From Noviluteimonas sp052115395 (GTDB lineage: Bacteria > Pseudomonadota > Gammaproteobacteria > Xanthomonadales > Xanthomonadaceae), in NCBI GenBank assembly GCA_052115395.1, contig JBFRGO010000003.1: DNA of 64,000 bases, one strand, 5' to 3'. Below are positions 44,443 through 52,668 of this stretch, piece by piece; position 1 is the stretch's first letter; each line of letters opens with the position of its first letter. The notes under the pieces were generated by a model. It made no database searches. It was not told where the DNA came from and saw only the letters and a program-made list of their open reading frames with translations. The translations under genes were made by a program, and so were the position numbers.

Positions 44443-45219
44443 TCAGTCCAGCGCCGCGATGCGGAGCTGCCCCTGGTCGAGCCAGACCTGCACGGCCTTG
44501 CCGCGCAGCTCTTTCGGAATGTCTTCCAGCACCTTGTAGTGGCCTGCGACCGCGACGAGCTCGGCGTGGAATTCGCGGCAGAAAATCCGCGCCTTCTCGT
44601 TGCCTTGCGCGCCGGCGAGCGCGCGACCGCGCAACGCACCGTAGATGTGGATGGAGCCGTCGGCGATCACTTCGGCGCCCGCGCCGACGGTGGTCACCAC
44701 GGTGAGGTCGCAATTTTCCGCGTACACCTGCTGGCCACTGCGCACGGGCGTGACTTGCATCATGCCCGGTGCGGCGCCGGCTTGCGACGCGGCGGGCGCG
44801 GGCGCCGGCTTTTGTTCAGCGGCGGCTTTCGATGCGGCGCGCGGCGCAGGCGCCGCTTCGGCCGGCGCTTCGCCCACGCGTTCGTACTGCGCGCGGAACT
44901 TGGCGAGCAGTGGAAGGCCCAGCGCGGCCGAGAGTTCTTCGATCTCGCGCGTGCCGTAGGCCAGCGCCACCGGCAGCACGCCGGCGGCGCGCAGGCCGTC
45001 GACGAGCTTGCGCGCGGTGTCGGCGTCGGGCGTCTTCGTCAGGCCGCCGAAATCCAGGATCACCGCGGCGCGTTCGAACAGCTTGGGCGCGCGCTGCACG
45101 CGGTCGCGCATTTCGGCCGTCAGTTGCGCGACGTCGAGCGTGCGCACGCGCAGGTTGGCGATGCCGACCTGGCCGATCTTGAGTTCGCCTGCCTGTTCGT
45201 AATCGATGGCCGTGCTCAC
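44443..45219 (-). CDS. minC: Septum site-determining protein MinC
   Basis: MinC inhibits FtsZ polymerisation away from midcell. The 258-residue product has an N-terminal FtsZ-interacting domain (about 1-110, ELKIGQVGIANLRVRTLDV), an Ala/Pro-rich linker (about 120-155) and the C-terminal beta-helix dimerisation domain with VRSGQQVYAENCDLTVVTTV and GSIHIYGALRGRALAGAQG. The GTG at 45219 is chosen because it overlaps the GNAT stop (GTGA) and begins the conserved region; a longer frame upstream is a shadow. Confidence 0.95.
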   Translation of the reverse strand: MSTAIDYEQAGELKIGQVGIANLRVRTLDVAQLTAEMRDRVQRAPKLFERAAVILDFGGLTKTPDADTARKLVDGLRAAGVLPVALAYGTREIEELSAALGLPLLAKFRAQYERVGEAPAEAAPAPRAASKAAAEQKPAPAPAASQAGAAPGMMQVTPVRSGQQVYAENCDLTVVTTVGAGAEVIADGSIHIYGALRGRALAGAQGNEKARIFCREFHAELVAVAGHYKVLEDIPKELRGKAVQVWLDQGQLRIAALD

Positions 45220-45818
45220 GCGCAGGTTCCGGTGGGGCGGTGCGCGAGCGTACGCGACTGCGGGCGCGGCATCGGCAACCAGGGTGCGGCGGGCAGGGCA
45301 TCGCCGTAGGTGTCGCGCACCCAGGCGTAGCTGCACAGGTCCTTCATCAGCATCGCGGCGCGATGGCCGTTGTGCATGACGTTCTGGCCGACTTCACGGA
45401 AGCCGAAGCTGCCGTGGAAGAGCAGGGCGTGGTCGGTGCCCGGTTCGAGCAGCACTTCGCAGCACAACTGCGGATAGCGCAGTTCGGCGTAGCTCTGGAC
45501 GTCGGCGTACAGGGCGCGGCCCACGCCGCCGCCACGGCGGCGCGAGGCCACCACGATGCGGTCGATGTAGAAGAACGCCCCCTGGCGCGCACGGAACCAC
45601 GCGAAGTTGTCGCTGTCGTGCGCCGTGTCCGAACCGAAGCCGACGAGGAAGCCGGCGATCGTCCCGTCGCGCACGGCGACGCGGAAGTATTCGGCGGAAT
45701 CGAAGAAGCTGCGGAGCTTTGCCGCGTCGAGCGGCAGGATGGCGGGGCCGGCGGCATTGTTGAGGGCAAGGACGGAATCCAGCTCGTGCTCTCGCACGTC
45801 GCGGACAACAATCGACAT
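45216..45818 (-). CDS. GNAT family N-acetyltransferase
   Basis: The 200-residue product has the GNAT acetyl-CoA motif ASRRRGGGVGRALYADVQ (R/Q-x-x-G-x-G/A type) and the preceding YIDRIVVA strand. The C-terminal Pro/Arg-rich tail (about 175-200) is extra. The acetylated substrate is unknown. It is the first gene of the minCDE operon: the minC GTG overlaps its stop. The linkage with cell-division genes is notable, but a functional tie is not shown. Confidence 0.88.
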   Translation of the reverse strand: MSIVVRDVREHELDSVLALNNAAGPAILPLDAAKLRSFFDSAEYFRVAVRDGTIAGFLVGFGSDTAHDSDNFAWFRARQGAFFYIDRIVVASRRRGGGVGRALYADVQSYAELRYPQLCCEVLLEPGTDHALLFHGSFGFREVGQNVMHNGHRAAMLMKDLCSYAWVRDTYGDALPAAPWLPMPRPQSRTLAHRPTGTCA

Positions 45819-45885
45819 TGACGGCTCCGGTCTTTCTCAGGTCTTGCGGGCGAGGAGGGACGCGCTGTCCCCGGCGCTGGCGCGG

Positions 45886-45891
45886 ATTATC
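45886..45891 (-). promoter_or_regulatory. Possible extended -10 promoter for the GNAT-minCDE operon
   Basis: On the minus strand TGCGATAAT (core GATAAT) matches an extended -10 element, 68 bases upstream of the GNAT start. There is no strong -35, which extended -10 promoters do not need. It lies in the gap between divergent genes. Confidence 0.35.
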
Positions 45892-45963
45892 GCACGCGAT
45901 CCGGTGCCCGGGGCATGACTTTCGGCCTCCCGCACCTGCTGCCCCGGAGGGCTAGGATTGGGC

Positions 45964-47232
45964 ATGTTCGCCCGATTCGGCCACGACCGCCTCCTGCGCT
46001 ACGCCGGCCTGTTCACCTGGGCCGTCGTCAGCCTGCCCCTCGTCTATTCCTGGCTGGTGCCCTTGCTCGGCGACGGCGCCGATGCGCAACTCGCGCTGCG
46101 CCCGATGCCCTGGCAGGGATGGCTGTCCTACTTCGCCTTCGGCCTGAGCTATGCGTGGCTCACGCGCGGGCTGGGCGTGCGGCGGCGCACGGTCGGCGAT
46201 TTCGCGCTGTTGCTGATTCTCACCCTGGCCGCGGTGGGCGTGAGCTACTGGAACGAGAGCGGCCTGGGCAGTGTGCTGCTGATGGTCGCCGCGTGCGTGC
46301 TGCCGTGGCTGTTGCCGCTCCCGCTCGGCGTGGCGTGGCTGGTCCTGAGCCAGCTCGCGGTGGTGCCGGTGTTCGTGCACGGGCTCAACTTCCCGCTGCT
46401 CGAAGCCTTGATGCAGTCGGTGTTGTATGCGGGCTTCTCCGGGTTCGTGTTCGTCACCAGCCTGGTCGCGCGGCAACAGGCGCAGGCGCGCGAAGAACAA
46501 CGACGGCTGAATTCCGAATTGCGCGCCACGCGCGCATTGCTGGCCGAAAGCGCGCGCGTCAACGAACGCACGCGCATCTCGCGCGAATTGCACGACCTGC
46601 TCGGCCACCATCTCACCGCGCTCAGCCTGAATCTGGAAGTCGCGGGCCATCTGTCCGACGGGCGGGTGAAGGAACACGTGCAGCAGGCGCACACGCTCGC
46701 GCGCCTGTTGCTGACCGACGTGCGCGAAGCGGTGAGCCAGTTGCGCGAGGGCGGGGCGATCGACCTGGCCGCCGCACTGCGCCCACTCGCCGAGAACGTG
46801 CCCTCGCTCGCGATCCACATGGACCTGGAAGAGCCGCTGACGCTCGACGATCCCGAGCGCGCACACGTGTTGCTGCGCTGCACGCAGGAAATCATCACGA
46901 ATGCGGTGCGCCACGCCGGCGCGCGCAACCTGTGGATCGATGCGCGCCGCGCCGACGGCGGCATCGTCATCCAGGCGCGCGACGACGGCGCCGGCGCCGA
47001 CGCGCTCGTGCCCGGCAACGGCCTGCGCGGCATGCGCGAACGCCTCGCCCAGCACGGCGGCGACCTGCAGGTCGAATCGCGGCCGGGCGCCGGTTTCGCG
47101 CTGCGCCTGACCTTGCCGGCAACCATGCTGGGCGTGCCGCTGGGCAACCTTGCGGCCGCTCCGGTGTCCAACCCATCGCAACTCCCGCCCGAGCAGGGGC
47201 AGACCACCCCCGAAGGAGCCACCGCGTCATGA
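45964..47232 (+). CDS. Sensor histidine kinase (NarL/DesK-type, HisKA_3)
   Basis: The 422-residue product has six membrane helices in its first 175 residues without a clear extracytoplasmic sensor domain, then a dimerisation/phosphoacceptor segment RISRELHDLLGHHLTALSLN containing the phosphorylated histidine and a GHKL ATPase (AHVLLRCTQEIITNAVRHAG with the N box, DDGAGADALVPGNGLRGMRE with the G boxes). This layout matches DesK/LiaS-type kinases that sense the membrane itself. The ATG at 45964 is preferred over the TTG at 45958. Its stop overlaps the response-regulator start. Confidence 0.92.
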   Translation: MFARFGHDRLLRYAGLFTWAVVSLPLVYSWLVPLLGDGADAQLALRPMPWQGWLSYFAFGLSYAWLTRGLGVRRRTVGDFALLLILTLAAVGVSYWNESGLGSVLLMVAACVLPWLLPLPLGVAWLVLSQLAVVPVFVHGLNFPLLEALMQSVLYAGFSGFVFVTSLVARQQAQAREEQRRLNSELRATRALLAESARVNERTRISRELHDLLGHHLTALSLNLEVAGHLSDGRVKEHVQQAHTLARLLLTDVREAVSQLREGGAIDLAAALRPLAENVPSLAIHMDLEEPLTLDDPERAHVLLRCTQEIITNAVRHAGARNLWIDARRADGGIVIQARDDGAGADALVPGNGLRGMRERLAQHGGDLQVESRPGAGFALRLTLPATMLGVPLGNLAAAPVSNPSQLPPEQGQTTPEGATAS

Positions 47233-47882
47233 ACACCGCCACCATCCGCATCTGCCTGGTCGACGACCAGACCCTCGTGCGGCAGGGCATTCGTTCGCTG
47301 CTGGCCCTCGCACCGGGGATGGAGGTCGTCGCCGAAGCCGGCGACGGGCGCCAGGCCGTCGAGCTCATCCCCCAGGTCCAGCCGGACGTCGTCCTCATGG
47401 ACATGCGCATGCCGGTGATGTCGGGCCTGGAAGCCCTGCAGGCACTGGGCCGCGCCAACACCCTGCCGCCGACGATCATCCTCACCACCTTCGACGACGA
47501 CCAACTCGTCCTTGCGGGCCTGAAGGCCGGCGCCAAGGGGTATCTGCTCAAGGACGTGACGCTGGAACAGCTGGTCGGCGCGATCCAGACCGTCGCCGCG
47601 GGCGGCTCGCTGGTCCAACCGGCCGTGACGCAGCGGCTGCTGTCGGGCCTGGAGCACATGCGCAACGACTTCGTCAGCCTCGACCGTCCCGACCCCCTGA
47701 CCGACCGCGAAACCGAGATCCTGCGGCTGATGGCAAGCGGCTTTTCGAACAAGGAGATCGCCAATTCGCTGGGCGTGGCCGAGGGCACGATCAAGAACCA
47801 CGTGTCCAACATCCTGTCCAAGCTCGGCGTGCGCGATCGCACCCGCGCCGTGCTCAAGGCCTTCGAACTGCAATTGGTGTGA
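47229..47882 (+). CDS. LuxR/NarL-family response regulator
   Basis: The 217-residue product has a receiver domain (about 8-125) with acidic residues VDDQ, the phosphoacceptor Asp58 in VVLMDMRMPVMSG and Lys in YLLKD, then a LuxR HTH (about 150-212) with LTDRETEILRLMASGFSNKEI. It is coupled to the kinase by an ATGA overlap, so the pair forms one two-component system. The targets cannot be read from the sequence. A 10-bp hairpin follows at 47903-47924. Confidence 0.94.
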   Translation: MNTATIRICLVDDQTLVRQGIRSLLALAPGMEVVAEAGDGRQAVELIPQVQPDVVLMDMRMPVMSGLEALQALGRANTLPPTIILTTFDDDQLVLAGLKAGAKGYLLKDVTLEQLVGAIQTVAAGGSLVQPAVTQRLLSGLEHMRNDFVSLDRPDPLTDRETEILRLMASGFSNKEIANSLGVAEGTIKNHVSNILSKLGVRDRTRAVLKAFELQLV

Positions 47883-47902
47883 CGAAGGCCCCGTGACGGC
47901 GG

Positions 47903-47924
47903 CCGCACGCGACCTCGCGTGCGG
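47903..47924 (+). terminator. Hairpin after the response regulator (terminator-like, no U tract)
   Basis: CCGCACGCGA (47903-47912) pairs with TCGCGTGCGG (47915-47924) in a 10-bp palindrome with CC at the centre. There is no T run, so termination is uncertain. TAGCAT at 47954-47959, preceded by TGC, is a possible extended -10 for the next gene. Confidence 0.45.
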
Positions 47925-48010
47925 ATGGCTCGCAAGCACGGCCGCTCACCTGCTAGCATCGCCGGTCTGTGCGGGCCGCCCGGCGGCGGCCCGGTCTGGA
48001 GACCTTCCGA

Positions 48011-49084
48011 ATGACCCGTTTGATCGAGATCCTGATTTCCCTGGCGATCGTCGCCGTGCTGTTCGTCGTCGTCGGCATCGCGCTGCCGTCCTCGCGCCAC
48101 GTGTCCGAGAGCATCGAGACGAACCGCAAGATGATCATCGTGCGCGACACGCTCACCAGTCCGCGCCGCTTCAAGGAGTGGAACACGCTGGCGCTGCGCG
48201 ACCCGCGCATGGAGTGGAAGTTCTTCGGTCCCGATACCGGCGTGGGCGCCGGCTTCGAATACGCCTCGACCAACAAGATGGTCGGCTCGGGCAAGTGGAC
48301 GCTGACCAAGAGCGAACCCAACCTCATCGAATACCAGATCGTCGACAGCAGCCGCGGCACCAACAAGAAAACCGCGTTCATGCTCAAGCCGACGGGCCGC
48401 AACAACCGCAACGTCGAAGTCATGCAGACCTACGACGTGGATTACGGCTTCGACCTGCTCGGCCGCTACTCCGGCCTGTACGTCCGCTCGATCGGCGACG
48501 ACATCAAGCTGGGCCTGGGCAAGTTCACCAACATGCTCGCCGGCGTGCCGAACTACGACTACAACGCCGACTTCGGCCGCAAGACCCAGGCCGACCTGCC
48601 GAAGGTCGTCGAGCTCCCGGCGGAGAACCTGCTGTTCGCGCCGGCCACCGTCGAGCGCGACCCCGACAAGATCCAGCAGGCGATGAACGCCAACGTGCAG
48701 TGGATCAAGAAGGTGATGGACGCCAACGGCCTGGAATCGGCCGGCCCGATCCGCGTGATCACCACCGAGTTCGCCGCCGACGCCTACTCCTTCGACACCG
48801 CGATGCCGGTGCGCAAGAAGGGCGCGACCGATCCGAACGCCGAAATCCCGGCGCCGAAGCTGGAGCAGCAGGTGCAGTTCATCCGCACCACGCCTGCGCG
48901 CTACGCCAGCGCCGGCTTCACCGGCCACATGATCAACCTGGCGAAGGTGCGCGACTCGCTGCGCGCCTGGACGATGACCCGCGGTTACGAAACCACCGGC
49001 CGCCCGTTCGAAGCGTGGACCAACGGCGTGGATTCGGGCTTCACCGACGACGGCCACTACCAGTTGTACTGGCAGCTGAAGTAA
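48011..49084 (+). CDS. SRPBCC family protein with GyrI-like domain, membrane anchored
   Basis: The 357-residue product has one N-terminal membrane helix (about 5-25, LIEILISLAIVAVLFVVVGI), a SRPBCC/polyketide-cyclase-like ligand-binding domain (about 40-170, with SPRRFKEWNTLALRDP) and a C-terminal region (about 175-357) resembling an effector-binding/GyrI-like fold with VTTEFAADAYSF-like strands. It probably binds a small ligand at the periplasmic face; this is inference. GGAGA lies 9 bases upstream of the ATG. A perfect terminator follows. Confidence 0.8.
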   Translation: MTRLIEILISLAIVAVLFVVVGIALPSSRHVSESIETNRKMIIVRDTLTSPRRFKEWNTLALRDPRMEWKFFGPDTGVGAGFEYASTNKMVGSGKWTLTKSEPNLIEYQIVDSSRGTNKKTAFMLKPTGRNNRNVEVMQTYDVDYGFDLLGRYSGLYVRSIGDDIKLGLGKFTNMLAGVPNYDYNADFGRKTQADLPKVVELPAENLLFAPATVERDPDKIQQAMNANVQWIKKVMDANGLESAGPIRVITTEFAADAYSFDTAMPVRKKGATDPNAEIPAPKLEQQVQFIRTTPARYASAGFTGHMINLAKVRDSLRAWTMTRGYETTGRPFEAWTNGVDSGFTDDGHYQLYWQLK

Positions 49085-49106
49085 GCCTTCGACATCGCTG
49101 CACGAA

Positions 49107-49139
49107 GACGAACGCCGCGCTCGCGGCGTTCGTCGTTTT
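49107..49139 (+). terminator. Strong Rho-independent terminator
   Basis: GACGAACGCCGCG (49107-49119) pairs perfectly over 13 bp with CGCGGCGTTCGTC (49122-49134) around CT and is followed by GTTTTG. It ends the SRPBCC transcript 22 bases after its stop. Confidence 0.8.
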
Positions 49140-49151
49140 GGAGGAACGCCA

Positions 49152-49520
49152 ATGCGCACGGGCGAACGCACGATCACCATCCGCCTGGCCGGTTTCGCCG
49201 GTGGCCTGTTCGCCGCGTGCGCGGTCGCGCTCTCGGCGTATGCGATGCATGCCGAACTCGAGCCGCACGCACGCGAACAGGTGATCATCGGCGCGGCCTT
49301 CGCTTTCGGCCACGGCATCGCGCTGGCGGCGCTTGCACGGCATGGCGCGCATTGGTTGGGTGCGCTGTCGCTGTTTGCCCTGCTCGCGGGCGTGTTGCTG
49401 TTTTCCGGCAGCCTGGTCGGCGCCGCGGTGGTGCACACGCCCACGACATTCGCGCCGCTGGGCGGCATGATCACCATCGCGGGCTGGCTGGTCTTCGCCC
49501 TGCACAGCCTGCGACGCTGA
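49152..49520 (+). CDS. DUF423 family small membrane protein
   Basis: DUF423 (YgdD) proteins are small inner-membrane proteins of unknown role. The 122-residue product has four hydrophobic segments (about 12-32, 45-62, 68-90, 98-118), the N-terminal FAGGLFAACAVALSAYAMHA and the family's GSLVGAAVVHTPTTFAPLGG loop. It begins 13 bases past the terminator and lies 10 bases before the glycosylase gene, so the two are probably cotranscribed. Confidence 0.85.
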   Translation: MRTGERTITIRLAGFAGGLFAACAVALSAYAMHAELEPHAREQVIIGAAFAFGHGIALAALARHGAHWLGALSLFALLAGVLLFSGSLVGAAVVHTPTTFAPLGGMITIAGWLVFALHSLRR

Positions 49521-49530
49521 AGGAGCCGCG

Positions 49531-50217
49531 ATGGCACGACGCACACGGGGGTTCGACACCGACGCGGCCTGGTCGCACCTGACCAGGCGCGACCGCAAGC
49601 TCGGCAAGTGGATGGAAAAGCTCGGGCCGATCGCGCCCGACCCGCGTTGGCGCAAACCCTTCGATCCGGTCGACGCGCTCGCGCGGGCGATCCTCTACCA
49701 GCAGTTGAGCGGCAAGGCCGCGGCGACGATCGTCGGCCGCGTGGAAGCCGCGATCGGCAGCGACCGCTTCCATTGCGACACGCTCGCGCGCATCGACGAT
49801 GCGGCGCTGCGGGCCTGCGGTGTGTCGGGCAACAAGTCGCTCGCCTTGCGCGATCTCGCGCTGCGCGAGGAACGCGGCGAAATCCCCACGCTGCGGCAAA
49901 TGGCGACGATGGACGAGGACGCGATCATCGCCGCGCTCGTACCGGTCCGCGGCATCGGCCGCTGGACGGTGGAGATGATGCTGATGTTCCGCCTCGGCCG
50001 CCCCGACGTGTTGCCCGTCGACGACCTCGGCATCCGCAAGGGCGCACAGGCGATCGACAAACTCGTCGAAATGCCCGCGCCTAAAGCCTTGCTGGCGCGC
50101 GGCGAGAAGTGGGGGCCGTATCGCACCTACGCGAGCCTCTACCTGTGGCGCATCGCCGATCTGGCGAATGCCCCGAAGGCGAAGGATGCCAAGCCGGTGA
50201 AGCGCTCGCAGGGTTGA
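49531..50217 (+). CDS. DNA-3-methyladenine glycosylase (AlkA-type, HhH-GPD)
   Basis: AlkA-type glycosylases remove alkylated purines in base excision repair. The 228-residue product has the helix-hairpin-helix LVPVRGIGRWTVEMMLMF and the catalytic aspartate in LPVDDLGIRKGAQ; AILYQQLSGKAAATI is the substrate-pocket helix. It lacks the N-terminal Ada-like domain of E. coli AlkA and matches the short bacterial forms. It is convergent with the acyltransferase gene, 13 bases away. Confidence 0.92.
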   Translation: MARRTRGFDTDAAWSHLTRRDRKLGKWMEKLGPIAPDPRWRKPFDPVDALARAILYQQLSGKAAATIVGRVEAAIGSDRFHCDTLARIDDAALRACGVSGNKSLALRDLALREERGEIPTLRQMATMDEDAIIAALVPVRGIGRWTVEMMLMFRLGRPDVLPVDDLGIRKGAQAIDKLVEMPAPKALLARGEKWGPYRTYASLYLWRIADLANAPKAKDAKPVKRSQG

Positions 50218-50230
50218 TGCGCGTGATGCG

Positions 50231-51289
50231 TCAGGCGTGCGTCGGACGCGCCGGCGATTCGACCGGCGTGCGCGTGCCGAAGCGGCGCTTGAACTGCAGG
50301 GCAGGGCGCTCGACCAGGAACCAGCTCGCCGCCGCGCATGCGAAGGCCAGCACGCTCGCCCACAGCACGTTGTGCATCGGCGGTCCCGGCGAATACGTCT
50401 GCACGATTTGCGCGCTAGGCCAACCGTAGAGATACAGGCCGTAAGACAGATCGTGGTGCGCGAGCTTCGCCGGCACCGGCGCAAATGCGAGCCACAAGGT
50501 CCCGTAGGCCACGAGTGCGAAGTAGGGCGCCGCGAACCAGGGCGTGCCGCGCAACAGTGCCGCGAGGATCAACAGCGCGACGACCGGCATCCACGACAAG
50601 CGGATGCGCTCACGCCACAACCAGGCTGCGGTGCCGGTGACGAAAAACGCAACGCACCACAAATCGTTGCCCAACCAATCCGGCAGCGGCGACCGGAACC
50701 ATGCGAATGCCGCGATCCCTGCGATCAAGGCCAGCCACGGCAACAGGTAACGCTTCGCCGTCAACAGACCGACCAACGAGGCACCCAGCAACAACAGATA
50801 CAAACGCGCTTCCACGGGCAAGGTCCAGAGCGACCCGTTGACGGCCGTTTGCGGCAGCGTTTCGAACACGCCGGGGAGATGGAATTCCGCGCGCCACAGC
50901 GTCGCGTTCGACCACAGGTAGCGCCACGTATCGGCCGACCAGTAATCGTGCGAGGTCGTCATCATCGGCCCGAGCACGAACACGCTCAGCAACACGCAGG
51001 CGACCAGCGCCGGCAGGATCCGCAACGCGCGCGACCCGAGATACCCGCGCACGCTGTTGCGCTGCAGGCTCGCGGCGATCAAGAAGCCGCTGATCACGAA
51101 GAACATGTCCACCGCGATCGCGCCGGCGAATTTCACCTGCGTCGCGCGCGCCAGCAAGTCCCCGCCCGGCGTGCCGGTGATCGCCCATGCGTGGCCGTAG
51201 ATCACCAGCCAGGCGGCGATCAGGCGCAGGACATTGAAATGGTTGTGGCCCGACGCCCAGGCGGACGCCAGCGTGCGCTCACCCGCCAC
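50231..51289 (-). CDS. Acyltransferase family 3 membrane protein
   Basis: Acyltransferase_3 proteins O-acetylate or acylate envelope polysaccharides or lipids. The 352-residue product has about 10 membrane helices with the catalytic histidine in WLVIYGHAWAI and the conserved VDMFFVISGFLIAASL and SRALRILPALVAC segments. It is the last gene of the six-gene SPFH operon; its start overlaps the M15 peptidase stop by 11 bases. The acceptor is unknown. Confidence 0.9.
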   Translation of the reverse strand: MAGERTLASAWASGHNHFNVLRLIAAWLVIYGHAWAITGTPGGDLLARATQVKFAGAIAVDMFFVISGFLIAASLQRNSVRGYLGSRALRILPALVACVLLSVFVLGPMMTTSHDYWSADTWRYLWSNATLWRAEFHLPGVFETLPQTAVNGSLWTLPVEARLYLLLLGASLVGLLTAKRYLLPWLALIAGIAAFAWFRSPLPDWLGNDLWCVAFFVTGTAAWLWRERIRLSWMPVVALLILAALLRGTPWFAAPYFALVAYGTLWLAFAPVPAKLAHHDLSYGLYLYGWPSAQIVQTYSPGPPMHNVLWASVLAFACAAASWFLVERPALQFKRRFGTRTPVESPARPTHA

Positions 51290-52082
51290 GCCAGCACCAA
51301 TGCCAGGGCTCGTAGACGATGCCGTGCGGGTTCTCGCGCGGGTAACTCAGCACGAACCCATGTCCTTGCGCGTTGTCCTGCAACCACGCGAACGCGCGCG
51401 TCTTCTCGAAGCTTTCTTCCGCCGGCGGTTCGTCCGGCGTGCCGATGTCGAGCGCCCGCCCGCCGTGGTGTTCGCTGAAACCGGGCGCGGCGTTGACGGT
51501 GAGGATCTCCTCGACCGTCTGCCCGCGCGCAAGCTTGCGTTCGAAGATGCCCAGTTGATAGTCGTGCGAGCGATAGCCGCTGATCGACTCCAGCACGACG
51601 TCATCGCGCAGCGCTTCGGCCCGCATGTGCAGCCACGCGCGCGCGGCGCCGGGGCGCAACCAGAGCGGGCGGCGGAAGCGGTCGAAGCCGGCGACGTCGA
51701 GGCGATCGGGTTCGGCGACGAGCGACAGGCCGGTGCGCTGCGTGTACGCGGCTTCGTCGATGTCGAGTTGGTCCAGGCGTTCGTGCAGGCGGGAGAGCGG
51801 AAGCTCGTACACACGCTCCACGCCCCACCGCGCATGCGGCGAGAAACTGTCGAGTGCGTCGAGCGCTTCGCCGATCCCGTCCTCGCGCTGCAGCGAGGGC
51901 ACCAGCGGCATCAAACCTTCCGGCAACTCTGCCGCCAGATAGCGGCCGTCGCGCTTGCGGCGCAACACGCACGAGGCGCGCGAGAGCACGCGCGCGTCAT
52001 GGTTGCTGCGCGCGCGGAGCAAGCCGCCGGGCCACAGCTCGATGTCCGGCGTGTTGAGCAACACCTTGGGGCTACGTCGCAT
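51279..52082 (-). CDS. M15 family metallopeptidase (VanY-like D-Ala-D-Ala carboxypeptidase)
   Basis: M15B enzymes trim D-alanine from peptidoglycan stem peptides. The 267-residue product has an N-terminal region (about 1-130) and a C-terminal VanY domain with SGYRSHDYQLGIFERKL, the zinc motif FSEHHGGRALDIGTPDE (S-x-H-x-x-G-x-A-x-D) and the last ligand in YEPWHWCW. I see no signal peptide, so the export route is unclear. The ATG at 52082 starts the product; a longer frame is a shadow. The acyltransferase start overlaps its stop. Confidence 0.88.
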   Translation of the reverse strand: MRRSPKVLLNTPDIELWPGGLLRARSNHDARVLSRASCVLRRKRDGRYLAAELPEGLMPLVPSLQREDGIGEALDALDSFSPHARWGVERVYELPLSRLHERLDQLDIDEAAYTQRTGLSLVAEPDRLDVAGFDRFRRPLWLRPGAARAWLHMRAEALRDDVVLESISGYRSHDYQLGIFERKLARGQTVEEILTVNAAPGFSEHHGGRALDIGTPDEPPAEESFEKTRAFAWLQDNAQGHGFVLSYPRENPHGIVYEPWHWCWRGG

Positions 52083-52104
52083 GCGCCAAGGGTACCCGAG
52101 GCCG

Positions 52105-52296
52105 TCAGCGCGTGCGCCAGCCCCATGCCGCCAGACCGCCGGCGACGAGCGCCGCGACCCAGGAGGCCGCGACCGGAATCGCCTGCCCGCCGATCTCCAC
52201 GGGCGCGCCGACCAGCGCGCGCCAGGCCTGCAACAGCGCGACGAGCGTGAACAAGATCGCCGAAGCAGTGACATACCCACGGTGCGATGTCGCCAT
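52105..52296 (-). CDS. Small two-helix membrane protein
   Basis: The 63-residue product is mostly hydrophobic: two helices (about 10-30 and 38-58) joined by GAPVEIGGQAIP, ending GWRTR, with a positively charged C terminus. No family is recognised. It sits between the DUF4177 gene (11-base gap) and the M15 gene (22-base gap) on the same strand. The tight spacing supports it as a real gene rather than chance. Confidence 0.6.
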   Translation of the reverse strand: MATSHRGYVTASAILFTLVALLQAWRALVGAPVEIGGQAIPVAASWVAALVAGGLAAWGWRTR

Positions 52297-52307
52297 GGCC
52301 GGTTTCC

Positions 52308-52487
52308 TCAGAGGGGTTTTTTCAGGTAGAGCTGCACGGGCTTGAACGGGTGCGTCTGCACGACACTTACCAACTCCCAGCCCTGCAGGCCGAGTTGCAC
52401 GAGCTTTTCCTGCACCACGTCGCGCGCCATGCCCAGGAAGCCGGGCTTGACCTGCACGACCTGGTAAGTCCAACGGTCACTCGCCAT
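52308..52487 (-). CDS. DUF4177 family small protein
   Basis: This 59-residue protein reads MASDRWTYQVVQVKPGFLGM at its start, then a helix (RDVVQEKLVQLG), LQGWELVSVV and a final strand pair. W-x-Y at the start, LxxxGxxGWELVSV and the hydrophobic final strand are DUF4177 features; the family folds as a small alpha/beta unit of unknown role. Its start overlaps the RHH gene by 11 bases. The tail ends VQLYLKKPL. Confidence 0.75.
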   Translation of the reverse strand: MASDRWTYQVVQVKPGFLGMARDVVQEKLVQLGLQGWELVSVVQTHPFKPVQLYLKKPL

Positions 52488-52668
52488 CGTTGTGTTCCTC
52501 TTCTTTCGTCGGCGGCGGCGCCGGCAGGCGCCCCGCCTTGCGCAAGGCGTCGCGCAACACGTATTCGATCTGCGCGTTGAGCGAACGGATCTCGTCGTCG
52601 GCCCACCGCTGCGCGGCGTTCAACACGTCCGCGTTGATGCGCAGCGGATAGGCCTTCTTCTCACCCAT
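52477..52668 (-). CDS. Arc-type ribbon-helix-helix DNA-binding protein
   Basis: The 63-residue product has KKAYPLRINADVLNAAQRWA (beta strand plus helix) and DEIRSLNAQIEYVLRDALRKA (second helix), the ribbon-helix-helix pattern of Arc repressors and antitoxins. A short Pro- and Glu-rich tail follows. The ATG at 52668 shares a base with the SPFH stop (TGATG). It could regulate its own operon, as Arc-type proteins often do; no operator has been identified. Confidence 0.85.
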   Translation of the reverse strand: MGEKKAYPLRINADVLNAAQRWADDEIRSLNAQIEYVLRDALRKAGRLPAPPPTKEEEHNDGE

